Shown here: positions 1-6,687 of the stretch, one piece after another
How the letters are laid out: every line of letters starts with the position of its first letter
How positions within the stretch are numbered: position 1 is the stretch's first letter
Source: Bacteroidia bacterium
Lineage (GTDB): Bacteria > Bacteroidota > Bacteroidia > Bacteroidales > BM520
Direction of reading: 5' to 3'
Length of the DNA: 9,037 bases
NCBI GenBank assembly: GCA_009930445.1
Contig: RZYD01000079.1
Coordinates: forward strand, 1 to 9,037
Program-made: the position numbers and the translations under genes
The notes under the pieces: model-generated
Seen by the model: the letters and a program-made list of their open reading frames with translations, nothing else
Databases searched by the model: none
What the model was told of the DNA's origin: nothing

Positions 1-648
1 GGCCTGGCCAAACGGGTCCGGGCCAAAATCTTTCAGGCCTCGACCAGCGAGGTCTACGGCGACCCCTCCATGCACCCCCAACCAGAAACGTACTGGGGCA
101 ACGTCAATCCCATTGGCCTGCGCTCCTGCTACGACGAGGGCAAACGCTGCGCCGAATCCCTGTTTTTTTCCTACCACCGTCAACACGGTCTGCCCGTGCG
201 CGTGGGACGTCTGTTCAACACCTATGGTCCGCGCATGCACCCCAACGACGGCCGAGTGGTCTCCAATTTCATCATGCAGGCCCTGCGGGGCAATCCCATC
301 ACCATCTACGGCGACGGCTCCCAGACCAGATCCTTTTGCTACGTGGACGATCTGATCAAACTCATGATTACGTTCATGGAAGACGAATCCGACTTCTGCG
401 GACCGTTGAACATGGGCAACCCCGGAGATTTCACCATCCTGGAACTGGCGCGGCAGATCATCGAAATGACCCGTAGCCGATCGGACATCGTCTTCCAGCC
501 CCTGCCCCAGGACGACCCCAAACAGCGCCGTCCGGACATCACCACGGCCAGGGAGCGCTACGGGTGGGAACCGACCATCCCTTTGCATCAAGGCCTTGAA
601 GCGACCATTGCGTACTTTGACAATTTATTGCGCTCAGGAGAATTGTGA
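1..648 (+). CDS. uxs: UDP-glucuronate decarboxylase (UDP-xylose synthase), 5' partial
   Basis: The reading frame is open from base 1, so the gene begins left of the window; 215 residues are present. The protein is a cytosolic short-chain dehydrogenase/reductase of the extended type, which converts UDP-glucuronate to UDP-xylose with bound NAD. Visible motifs are STSEVYGDP (residues 14-22 of the fragment), the family-specific WGNVNPIG and SCYDEGKR stretches with the catalytic Tyr44 and Lys48 (YxxxK), and FNTYGPRMHPNDGRVVSNF followed by YGDGSQTRSFCYVDD. This combination separates it from UDP-glucose 4-epimerases and dTDP-glucose dehydratases. Family members have roughly 310-320 residues, so about 100 N-terminal residues, including the GxxGxxG NAD loop, lie outside. 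The gene is clearly richer in GC than the next genes and is separated from pseB by an AT-rich gap, so it may belong to a different transcription unit and glycan pathway. Confidence 0.93.
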   Translation, partial: GLAKRVRAKIFQASTSEVYGDPSMHPQPETYWGNVNPIGLRSCYDEGKRCAESLFFSYHRQHGLPVRVGRLFNTYGPRMHPNDGRVVSNFIMQALRGNPITIYGDGSQTRSFCYVDDLIKLMITFMEDESDFCGPLNMGNPGDFTILELARQIIEMTRSRSDIVFQPLPQDDPKQRRPDITTARERYGWEPTIPLHQGLEATIAYFDNLLRSGEL

Positions 649-670
649 GCAGAGCAAAAATCCATTGCGA

Positions 671-699
671 TTTACTTTTCACAAAGCAGTACGGATATT
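671..699 (+). promoter_or_regulatory. candidate sigma-70 promoter upstream of pseB
   Basis: TTTACT (671-676) and GATATT (694-699) are separated by exactly 17 bases. Each matches the -35 and -10 consensus at four of six positions. The site lies about 100 bases upstream of pseB, in an AT-rich gap, at the head of the apparent pse operon. In such AT-rich DNA matches like this occur by chance, so this is only a candidate. Confidence 0.3.
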
Positions 700-739
700 C
701 TTTCAAAAAAATCGGATACATCACATGTTAGAACTCAAC

Positions 740-758
740 AAAAATAGATTCTATTTTT
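740..758 (+). terminator. A/T-only stem-loop, possible weak terminator
   Basis: AAAAATA (740-746) and TATTTTT (752-758) form a 7-bp stem around the loop GATTC, and the T run continues to 759. The stem has no G-C pairs, so it would be a poor intrinsic terminator for uxs. It sits 38 bases before the pseB start. It could equally be a chance feature of this A/T-rich stretch. Confidence 0.2.
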
Positions 759-796
759 TAAAAAAAATTTATTTCGCATGAAAAAGGCATACTAAC

Positions 797-1798
797 ATGT
801 TTAACAATAAAAGCATCCTTATAACCGGCGGGACAGGATCATTCGGGCAGCACTTTGTTCGATTTTTATTCAATAAATATAATCCCAGACGTGTCGCAAT
901 TTATTCCAGAGATGAGCTTAAACAATTTGAGATGCAGCAAGAATTTAATAGTGCAGAAATGCGTTACTTCATCGGAGATGTTCGAGATCGTGAACGACTG
1001 ACTATGGCCATGCGCGGTGTTGACTATGTAGTGCACGCAGCAGCAATGAAGCAGGTTCCTGCAGCGGAATACAACCCAATGGAATGCGTCAAAACAAACA
1101 TTTATGGTGCCGAAAACGTAGTCCACGCAGCACTGGCACACAATGTGGAAAAGGTCATCGCTCTTTCCACGGATAAGGCCGCCAATCCAATCAACTTATA
1201 CGGGGCCACAAAACTGTGTTCTGATAAAATTTTCACCGCAGCCAACAACCTTGCCGGAGCGCACCGAACAGTTTTCAGCGTTGTCCGCTACGGCAACGTG
1301 GTTGGGTCCAGGGGTTCGGTGGTGCCCTTTTTTAAAAAACTCATTGACGATGGCGCGGACCACTTGCCCATCACTCACGAACACATGACGAGATTCTGGA
1401 TCACTTTGAGCGAAGGAGTTCATTTTGTACTGAAAAGCTTTCAACGAATGCATGGAGGAGAAATATTTGTTCCAAAAATTCCCTCAATACGCATAATCGA
1501 TCTCGCCAAAGCCATGGCTCCGGAATTGCCGCACAAAATTATCGGCATCCGTCCCGGAGAAAAACTCCATGAAGTCATGTGCCCTAAAGACGACTCACAT
1601 CTCACCATTGAATTCAATGATCACTTTGTAATTAAACCAGGAATAAAATTCTTTAGTTGCAATAGCGAGTTCACAACAAACGATCTCAACGAAAAAGGAA
1701 GACATGTAATGCCTGGCTTCGAGTACAATTCTGCCGAAAATCCGATATTTCTATCAATACCTGAAATTATAAAATACAACAATTCCAAAGAGATTTAG
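797..1798 (+). CDS. pseB: UDP-N-acetylglucosamine 4,6-dehydratase (5-inverting), PseB
   Basis: This enzyme performs the first step of pseudaminic acid synthesis: UDP-GlcNAc is dehydrated and C5 is inverted, giving UDP-2-acetamido-2,6-dideoxy-beta-L-arabino-hex-4-ulose. The protein has 333 residues, the usual length. The NADP-binding loop TGGTGSFG is at 10-17. The STDKAANPINLYGATK stretch (124-139) carries Asp126, Lys127 and Tyr135, the catalytic set known from Helicobacter FlaA1/PseB, and Lys139 completes YxxxK. GIRPGEKLHE (250-259) is the usual substrate-binding segment. The ATG at 797 gives the expected N-terminus just before the Rossmann strand, with a weak AAGG 9 bases upstream. It is followed 2 bases later by pseC. 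The main alternative is a CapD/FlaA1-like capsule dehydratase, but the neighbouring pseC, pseF, pseG and pseI settle the assignment. Confidence 0.95.
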   Translation: MFNNKSILITGGTGSFGQHFVRFLFNKYNPRRVAIYSRDELKQFEMQQEFNSAEMRYFIGDVRDRERLTMAMRGVDYVVHAAAMKQVPAAEYNPMECVKTNIYGAENVVHAALAHNVEKVIALSTDKAANPINLYGATKLCSDKIFTAANNLAGAHRTVFSVVRYGNVVGSRGSVVPFFKKLIDDGADHLPITHEHMTRFWITLSEGVHFVLKSFQRMHGGEIFVPKIPSIRIIDLAKAMAPELPHKIIGIRPGEKLHEVMCPKDDSHLTIEFNDHFVIKPGIKFFSCNSEFTTNDLNEKGRHVMPGFEYNSAENPIFLSIPEIIKYNNSKEI

Positions 1799-1800
1799 TA

Positions 1801-2982
1801 ATGATTCCGTATGGGCATCAAAGCATCGATCAAAAAGATATATTTGCTATAATTGATGTGCTACGATCTGATTTTCTTACTCAGGGACCAAAGGTGCCCG
1901 AATTTGAACGCGCCGTATCCAATTATTGTTGCGCAAAATATGCTGCTGCAACCAATTCAGCCACTTCAGCCCTGCATATTGCATGTCTGGCCCTGGGTCT
2001 GGGCCCCGGCGACATTCTCTGGACCTCGCCGATTACTTTTGTAGCATCGGCCAATTGCGCTCTGTATTGCGGTGCCCGGATTGATTTTGTCGATATCGAT
2101 CCGAAAACCTACAATATGAGTATCCAAGCCTTGCAAGCCAAGTTGGTGGAAGCGGAACAGGCTGGAACTCTGCCCAAAATCATCATCCCGGTTCATTTCT
2201 CAGGGCAGCCCTGCGAAATGGAAAAAATAGCTGATTTGGCCGACGAATACGGTTTTTCAATCATTGAAGATGCTTCCCACGCCATTGGGGCCCGCTATCA
2301 TAACGAACTGGTCGGCGGTTGCCACTACAGTGACGTCACGATTTTCAGCTTTCATCCGGTCAAAATCATTACCACGGCCGAAGGAGGGATGGCGGTTACC
2401 AATATCCCGCATCTCGCCCATAAAATGCAGCTACTGCGAAACCACTGCATTACCCGTGATACCGACCAAATGACCCACCTTCCAGACGGCCCCTGGTATT
2501 ACCAGCAAATCGGTTTGGGGTTCAACTACCGCATGACGGACATCCAGGCAGCCCTGGGTCTGAGCCAGCTCAGCAAGCTGGCTGCTTTCGTGAAGCGACG
2601 AAAATCACTGGCCAGACGTTATGACCGGCTGCTGGCCGATTTACCGATTACAAGACCTTACCAATATCCGGACAGTTCTTCTGCCTGGCATCTGTATACC
2701 ATCCGTCTTGATCTGGAAAAAATATCCCTGACCCGCAGAAATGTATTTGAATATTTGAGAGAAAAGGGAATAGGCGTCAATGTGCATTATATTCCTGTTC
2801 ATACTCAGCCATATTACCAGAAAATGGGATTTACGCTGGGTATGTTTCCTGAAGCGGAAAAATATTACCAGGAAACCCTGACTCTGCCCTTGTTTCCGGC
2901 TATGACTGAAGAAAACCAGAACTTGGTGGTGGAATCTCTAAAATCCGCACTCAAAGATCTACAGCCCGACAAAAACCCGTAA
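1801..2982 (+). CDS. pseC: UDP-4-amino-4,6-dideoxy-N-acetyl-beta-L-altrosamine transaminase, PseC
   Basis: This is a PLP-dependent aminotransferase of the DegT/DnrJ/EryC1 (AHBA synthase) family. It transfers an amino group, normally from glutamate, to C4 of the PseB product. The protein has 393 residues, typical for the family. Visible features are NSATSALHIA near 52-61 (phosphate-binding region), EDASHAIGA (156-164) with the Asp157 that contacts the pyridine nitrogen, and SFHPVKIITTAEGG (183-196) with Lys188 as the predicted Schiff-base lysine. NYRMTDIQAALG (242-253) and VHYIPVH (328-334) are further family motifs. The start at 1801 lies 2 bases after the pseB stop, with AAAGAGA 8 bases upstream acting as ribosome site, so translation is likely coupled. 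The central part of the gene is more GC-rich than pseB. Confidence 0.95.
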   Translation: MIPYGHQSIDQKDIFAIIDVLRSDFLTQGPKVPEFERAVSNYCCAKYAAATNSATSALHIACLALGLGPGDILWTSPITFVASANCALYCGARIDFVDIDPKTYNMSIQALQAKLVEAEQAGTLPKIIIPVHFSGQPCEMEKIADLADEYGFSIIEDASHAIGARYHNELVGGCHYSDVTIFSFHPVKIITTAEGGMAVTNIPHLAHKMQLLRNHCITRDTDQMTHLPDGPWYYQQIGLGFNYRMTDIQAALGLSQLSKLAAFVKRRKSLARRYDRLLADLPITRPYQYPDSSSAWHLYTIRLDLEKISLTRRNVFEYLREKGIGVNVHYIPVHTQPYYQKMGFTLGMFPEAEKYYQETLTLPLFPAMTEENQNLVVESLKSALKDLQPDKNP

Positions 2983-3043
2983 CCCGAAGCCCGGAATCCA
3001 ATTTACGATTTAGCTCTAGCGGCAACGGATAAAAAAATAAAAT

Positions 3044-3745
3044 ATGAACATAGCCATTATTCCAGCCCGAGGCGGAAGCAAACGCATCCCTCGCAAAAAT
3101 ATAAAAAACTTCTGCGGCCAGCCGATCATCGCCTACTCTATACAGGCCGCACAGAAATCCAATATTTTTGACCGGATCATTGTTTCCACGGATGATGAAG
3201 AAATAGCAAATGTTTCAAGGCAATATGGAGCCGAAGTTCCTTTTTTCCGCCCAACGAATCTTGCCGATGATCATACAGGAACATCTGCCGTAGTGAAGCA
3301 CGCCATCAACTGGCTGAGAGATAATGATATTCCTGTTGAGATTATCTGCTGCCTGTATGCCACGGCTCCATTGATTCAAACCAAATTTCTTCGAAAAGGA
3401 TATGAGCGGCTTCTTGTTTCCGACAAAAAATACGCATTCTCAGTGTCGAGCTTCTCCTTTCCCATCCAGCGTGCCGTCAGGATACGACCTGATGGAGCAC
3501 TAGAGGCGTTTTATCCCGAGTGCATTCCCATGCGTTCACAGGATCTGGAGGAAGCCTTCCATGATGCCGGACAATTTTATTGGGGCAGGACACAGGCCTT
3601 TTTGGAAGGTATCCCGTTGTTTTCGCCAGCGGCAGTTCCTGTGGTGCTGCCTAGATACCTGGTTCAGGACATCGATACGCTGGAGGATTGGAAACGGGCA
3701 GAGCTGATGTATCGGGTGCTGCAGGAGGAAAAATCGTGCGGGTAG
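3044..3745 (+). CDS. pseF: pseudaminic acid cytidylyltransferase, PseF
   Basis: This enzyme activates pseudaminic acid with CTP to give CMP-pseudaminic acid, the donor used by glycosyltransferases. It belongs to the CMP-sialic acid synthetase (NeuA) family and has 233 residues, the usual PseF length. The N-terminal nucleotide-binding motif IIPARGGSKRIPRKN is at 5-19, STDDEEIA at 48-55, and HDAGQFYW at 173-180. The C-terminal motif QDIDTLEDW (208-216) is typical of the family and includes acidic metal-binding residues. It is the last enzyme of the pathway, yet its gene stands third in the operon. A 61-base gap separates it from pseC and no strong Shine-Dalgarno sequence precedes the ATG; the nearest GGA is 14 bases away. 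Its last 10 bases overlap the GTG start of the next gene. A legionaminic or sialic acid cytidylyltransferase is less likely given the pse neighbours. Confidence 0.93.
   Translation: MNIAIIPARGGSKRIPRKNIKNFCGQPIIAYSIQAAQKSNIFDRIIVSTDDEEIANVSRQYGAEVPFFRPTNLADDHTGTSAVVKHAINWLRDNDIPVEIICCLYATAPLIQTKFLRKGYERLLVSDKKYAFSVSSFSFPIQRAVRIRPDGALEAFYPECIPMRSQDLEEAFHDAGQFYWGRTQAFLEGIPLFSPAAVPVVLPRYLVQDIDTLEDWKRAELMYRVLQEEKSCG
3724..3728 (+). promoter_or_regulatory. strong ribosome binding site fixing the GTG start of pseG-pseH
   Basis: GGAGG lies 7 bases before the GTG at 3736, inside the end of pseF. A longer in-frame start at ATG 3688 would add 16 residues unlike any PseG and has no comparable ribosome site. 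Starting at GTG 3736 also places the catalytic His at residue 17, as in characterised PseG. Confidence 0.8.
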
Positions 3746-5289
3746 TCTTCCGGGCTGACGCCTCGATTCAGATCGGCACGGGCCACGCGATGCGGTGCCT
3801 GACCTTAGCTGATGCCTTAAGAGAGCGGGGATTCGAGACTGTGTTCATTTGCCGTAAACTTGACGGTTTTTCTGCCAAGATGGTTACCAATCGTAGACAT
3901 GATCTCAGGTTGCTGCCTGCCCCAAAAAAAACGATCCAGGTTCTGCCGAACAATCCGGTCCATGCGCCGTGGCTGGGTGTCCCATGGGAACAGGATGCCG
4001 AGCAGACAAGCGACATCCTGCAATCACTTGGTTCAGTCGATTGGCTTGTGGTAGATCACTATGCCCTGGATTTCAGATGGGAAGGACGGCTGCGGTCGAG
4101 AGTTCAAAAAATTATGGTTGTCGATGATCTTGCTGACAGGAGGCATGACTGCGATCTGCTCGTTGACCAGACCCTGGCAGCATCCGAGGAACGCTATCGA
4201 AGTCTTGTCCATGAAGAATGTGACCTGCTACTTGGTCCTCGCTATGCCATGCTTCGACCTGAATTTGCTCAAAATCGAGATGCGGCTCTTGAAAAACGAA
4301 AACAGACAACCTCGATTCGCAAGATACTTGTCGCCATGGGTGGGACCGATCCTTTCAATGTTACTGAACGTTCCCTTCAGGGCATTGAACTGCTTGGCAA
4401 CAAGGAGCTCGAGGTGACAGTCGTACTTGGATCATCTGCACCACATCTGAAGGCGATCACAGAAAAAGCACAGAAAAGTAAGTTGCGGATTTTTGTACTG
4501 ACCGATGTTCAAGACATGGCTGAGATCATGGTTGATCATGATCTGTGTATAGGTAGTGGGGGGATGACTTCCTGGGAGCGGTGTGTGTTGGGATTACCAT
4601 CTTTAACGATTACCTTGGCAGATAACCAGGAACCCGTTCTGCGCGAGCTGGACAGCCTCGGAGGAACAAAACATATTGGTACATTTGATTCTATCGAACC
4701 TGTTGATGTTCGTGATGGGATGTTAGAATTTTTTGAGAATATACCATCTTTTCATGGCATGGCTGTAACTGGACATGAGATTTGTGACGGCCGGGGGACT
4801 GGCCGAATTGTTTCTTCGATCTATGCTAGTTCTCTCTCACTTCGTCCTGCAACTTCGGATGATTGCCACATCTATTGGGAATGGGCAAATGATCCAACCG
4901 TTAGAGAGCAAGCATTTTCTCAAGAATTTATCCCTTACGCAAAGCATATTGTTTGGTTTCAAAATAAGTTATCTAATCCTGATTCTTTTCTTTTTGTATG
5001 GCTTCTAGGAAATAGAACGAAAATTGGACAAGTTCGTTTTGATTGCGAAAATTCTGAGGCACTTATTGATATAAGTATTGATAAAAAGTATCGCGGATAT
5101 GGGTTGGGAAATGTAATTTTGATAAAAAGTATTTATCATATGCTTTTAATTCGTAAAGATATTAAATTCAAAGCATGTGTGTTAAAAAACAATATTGTAT
5201 CTCAAAAAATTTTTACAGATATCGGATTTATTAAAAAAAACGAATCTATTTATAAAAATAATTTTAAATATTTTGACTATATAATGTAG
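3736..5289 (+). CDS. pseG: bifunctional PseG-PseH: UDP-diacetamido-trideoxy-altropyranose hydrolase fused to a GNAT N-acetyltransferase
   Basis: The 517-residue protein joins two pathway steps. Residues 1 to about 360 are PseG, a GT-B-fold hydrolase related to MurG that cleaves UDP from UDP-2,4-diacetamido-2,4,6-trideoxy-beta-L-altropyranose. IGTGHAMRC (13-21) carries the catalytic His17, VVDHYALD is at 105-112, GPRYAMLRPEF at 167-177, MGGTDPFN at 201-208, and IGSGGMTSWERC (272-283) is the UDP-binding loop. Residues from about 366 to the end are a GNAT domain, with the acetyl-CoA loop YRGYGLG (452-458) and the late Asn-rich NNIVSQKIF segment. In this context it is the PseH activity, acetylating the C4 amine made by PseC. 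The two halves usually come as separate genes of about 270-340 and 160-180 residues. The GTG start overlaps pseF by 10 bases. GC falls steeply across the fusion point: 38 of 60 bases at 3961-4020, 19 of 60 at 5041-5100 and 8 of 60 at 5221-5280. Confidence 0.92.
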   Translation: MRVVFRADASIQIGTGHAMRCLTLADALRERGFETVFICRKLDGFSAKMVTNRRHDLRLLPAPKKTIQVLPNNPVHAPWLGVPWEQDAEQTSDILQSLGSVDWLVVDHYALDFRWEGRLRSRVQKIMVVDDLADRRHDCDLLVDQTLAASEERYRSLVHEECDLLLGPRYAMLRPEFAQNRDAALEKRKQTTSIRKILVAMGGTDPFNVTERSLQGIELLGNKELEVTVVLGSSAPHLKAITEKAQKSKLRIFVLTDVQDMAEIMVDHDLCIGSGGMTSWERCVLGLPSLTITLADNQEPVLRELDSLGGTKHIGTFDSIEPVDVRDGMLEFFENIPSFHGMAVTGHEICDGRGTGRIVSSIYASSLSLRPATSDDCHIYWEWANDPTVREQAFSQEFIPYAKHIVWFQNKLSNPDSFLFVWLLGNRTKIGQVRFDCENSEALIDISIDKKYRGYGLGNVILIKSIYHMLLIRKDIKFKACVLKNNIVSQKIFTDIGFIKKNESIYKNNFKYFDYIM

Positions 5290-5303
5290 TCTATAATTTT
5301 GAA

Positions 5304-5996
5304 ATGAAATATATTATTGCATCTTCTAAGGACTGGGGGTTGTTGCCCACATTAAAAAAAATATTGCCAAGAGAGGGGCAGTGGTTCTTTGTTGAAGATA
5401 AAAAAGAATTAACTATAGAAAATATCAGAAGTATAGAACCAAGATATATATTTTTTCCACATTGGTCTTACATTATTCCAGAAGAAATTTATTCAAATTT
5501 TGAATGTGTCATTTTTCATATGACCGATGTGCCTTTTGGGAGAGGGGGGAGTCCCCTGCAAAATCTCATTTCGCGCGGTATTTATGAAACAAAATTGACT
5601 GCTTTGCGTTGTGTAAGAGAACTTGATGCGGGGCCTGTTTATACCAAAAGAGGCCTGACGTTATATGGTAATGCTGAAGAAATATATATACGAGCCAGCA
5701 AGCTGTCTTGGGAGATTATTAAGTGGATTGTTGAAACAGAGCCTATTCCGAAGAAGCAAATAGGAGAGCCTGTATTCTTTTCACGTAGAAAACCAAAAGA
5801 CAGTAATATAAGTTGCTTAGAGAATATTGCGCAAGTTTTTGACTATATCAGGATGCTTGATGCCGAGGGCTATCCCCCTGCTTTTCTGATGACGGATTTT
5901 TTTAAAATCGAGTTTTCTCGTGCGTCTTTTAAGAATGGGCACGTGCTCGCAGATGTAAAAATTACTATGAGAGATGAAAATGAGAAGGACCAATAA
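5304..5996 (+). CDS. formyltransferase-family protein (probable nucleotide-sugar or nonulosonate N-formyltransferase)
   Basis: The 230-residue cytosolic protein resembles the N10-formyltetrahydrofolate-dependent formyltransferases (methionyl-tRNA formyltransferase, ArnA N-terminus, sugar N-formyltransferases). FHMTDVPFGRGGSPLQNLI (71-89) corresponds to the NxH...LLPxxRGxxP segment, with His72 as the candidate catalytic base. RELDAGPVY (105-113) holds Asp108, the second catalytic residue. The C-terminal part has the SRRKPKD (160-166) and FDYIRMLDAEGYPPAF (179-194) stretches seen in ArnA-like formyltransferases. The catalytic Asn two residues before His is replaced by Ile70. It is too short and too oddly placed to be the housekeeping tRNA enzyme. 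Lying between pseGH and pseI, it probably N-formylates an amino group of the sugar intermediate or of the final nonulosonic acid. A pseudaminic acid formyltransferase named PseJ is known, but I cannot show orthology. No clear Shine-Dalgarno precedes the ATG. Its AT-rich composition matches the GNAT domain before it. Confidence 0.75.
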   Translation: MKYIIASSKDWGLLPTLKKILPREGQWFFVEDKKELTIENIRSIEPRYIFFPHWSYIIPEEIYSNFECVIFHMTDVPFGRGGSPLQNLISRGIYETKLTALRCVRELDAGPVYTKRGLTLYGNAEEIYIRASKLSWEIIKWIVETEPIPKKQIGEPVFFSRRKPKDSNISCLENIAQVFDYIRMLDAEGYPPAFLMTDFFKIEFSRASFKNGHVLADVKITMRDENEKDQ

Positions 5997-6672
5997 GGTA
6001 CTTGTTGTTGCTGCGCATGCTGATGACGAAGTACTAGGTTGCGGTGGAACCATTTCCCGTCATGTTGACGATGGTGATCAGGTGGCCATCCTTTTTCTAG
6101 CTGATGGGGAAGGGTCACGATTTGATGTGACGGAACAACACGAGAAAGAGAACTCATTTCGTGAACTCAGTGCAAGGACTGCTTCAAAGGTCCTTGGCGT
6201 TAATGATGTTTTTTTTGAACGTTTTCCTGACAATCGCATGGATTCAATAGACTTATTGGATGTAGTAAAAAAAATTGAATATTATATCGAAAGTATTTCT
6301 CCTGATACAGTTTATACACATCACTACGGCGACTTGAATCTTGATCACCGCTTGACACACCAAGCCGTAATGACTGCATGTCGACCCCAGCCAAATTTTT
6401 CGGTTTCTTCCATCTTATGTTTTGAGGTTCAGTCAAGTACAGAATGGCAAACACCATCTCAAAATACATACTTTATTCCAAATTGGTTTGTTAATATTAC
6501 CAACTATGTAAAAACGAAACATAAAGCGTTGAGTCAATATGCCAATGAAATGCATAAGTTTCCCCACGCGCGTTCATTTGAAACAGTGGAATGTCTCAAT
6601 AAATGGCGGGGATCATCCGTTGGAGTGGATGCAGCAGAGGCATTTTTTTTGGCAAGACATATCCTCAAATAA
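5980..6672 (+). CDS. PIG-L/LmbE-family N-deacetylase
   Basis: The protein has 230 residues from the ATG at 5980; an ATG at 5974 would add two more. I prefer 5980 because GAGAG (5969-5973) lies 6 bases before it. The family consists of zinc-dependent deacetylases acting on N-acetylglucosamine-type substrates (PIG-L, MshB, BshB, LmbE-like). AAHADDEVLGCGG (11-23) is the AHxDDE zinc-binding motif with His13 and Asp16. GDLNLDHRLTHQA (117-129) is the second motif, supplying His123 as the third zinc ligand. RGSSVGVDAAEAF (210-222) is the usual C-terminal signature. The gene overlaps the end of the formyltransferase gene by 17 bases, which suggests translational coupling and a shared task. I infer that it removes an N-acetyl group from a pseudaminic acid precursor or product so that the amine can be reacylated, for instance formylated. 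The exact substrate cannot be read from the sequence. Confidence 0.85.
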   Translation: MRRTNKVLVVAAHADDEVLGCGGTISRHVDDGDQVAILFLADGEGSRFDVTEQHEKENSFRELSARTASKVLGVNDVFFERFPDNRMDSIDLLDVVKKIEYYIESISPDTVYTHHYGDLNLDHRLTHQAVMTACRPQPNFSVSSILCFEVQSSTEWQTPSQNTYFIPNWFVNITNYVKTKHKALSQYANEMHKFPHARSFETVECLNKWRGSSVGVDAAEAFFLARHILK

Positions 6673-6687
6673 ATCAGGTAAAATATT

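Larger units (their letters stand above)
649..796. other. AT-rich gap between uxs and pseB
   Basis: This 148-base stretch has no credible gene. Its composition changes abruptly from the GC-rich uxs gene to long A and T runs (for example 754-770). It holds a possible promoter (671-699) and an A/T palindrome (740-758), listed separately. A weak Shine-Dalgarno match AAGG (784-787) lies 9 bases before the pseB ATG. The change of base composition here suggests a junction between two gene blocks of different origin, but that is an inference. Confidence 0.6.

Noticed and set aside
3688..3735. Longer N-terminus for the pseG-pseH gene from ATG 3688
   Set aside because: The extra 16 residues overlap pseF deeply and do not resemble PseG. 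The GTG at 3736 has GGAGG at ideal spacing and puts the catalytic His at position 17.
4061..4417. 118-codon open frame on the + strand
   Set aside because: It is out of frame inside the well-supported PseG domain and has no recognisable motif.
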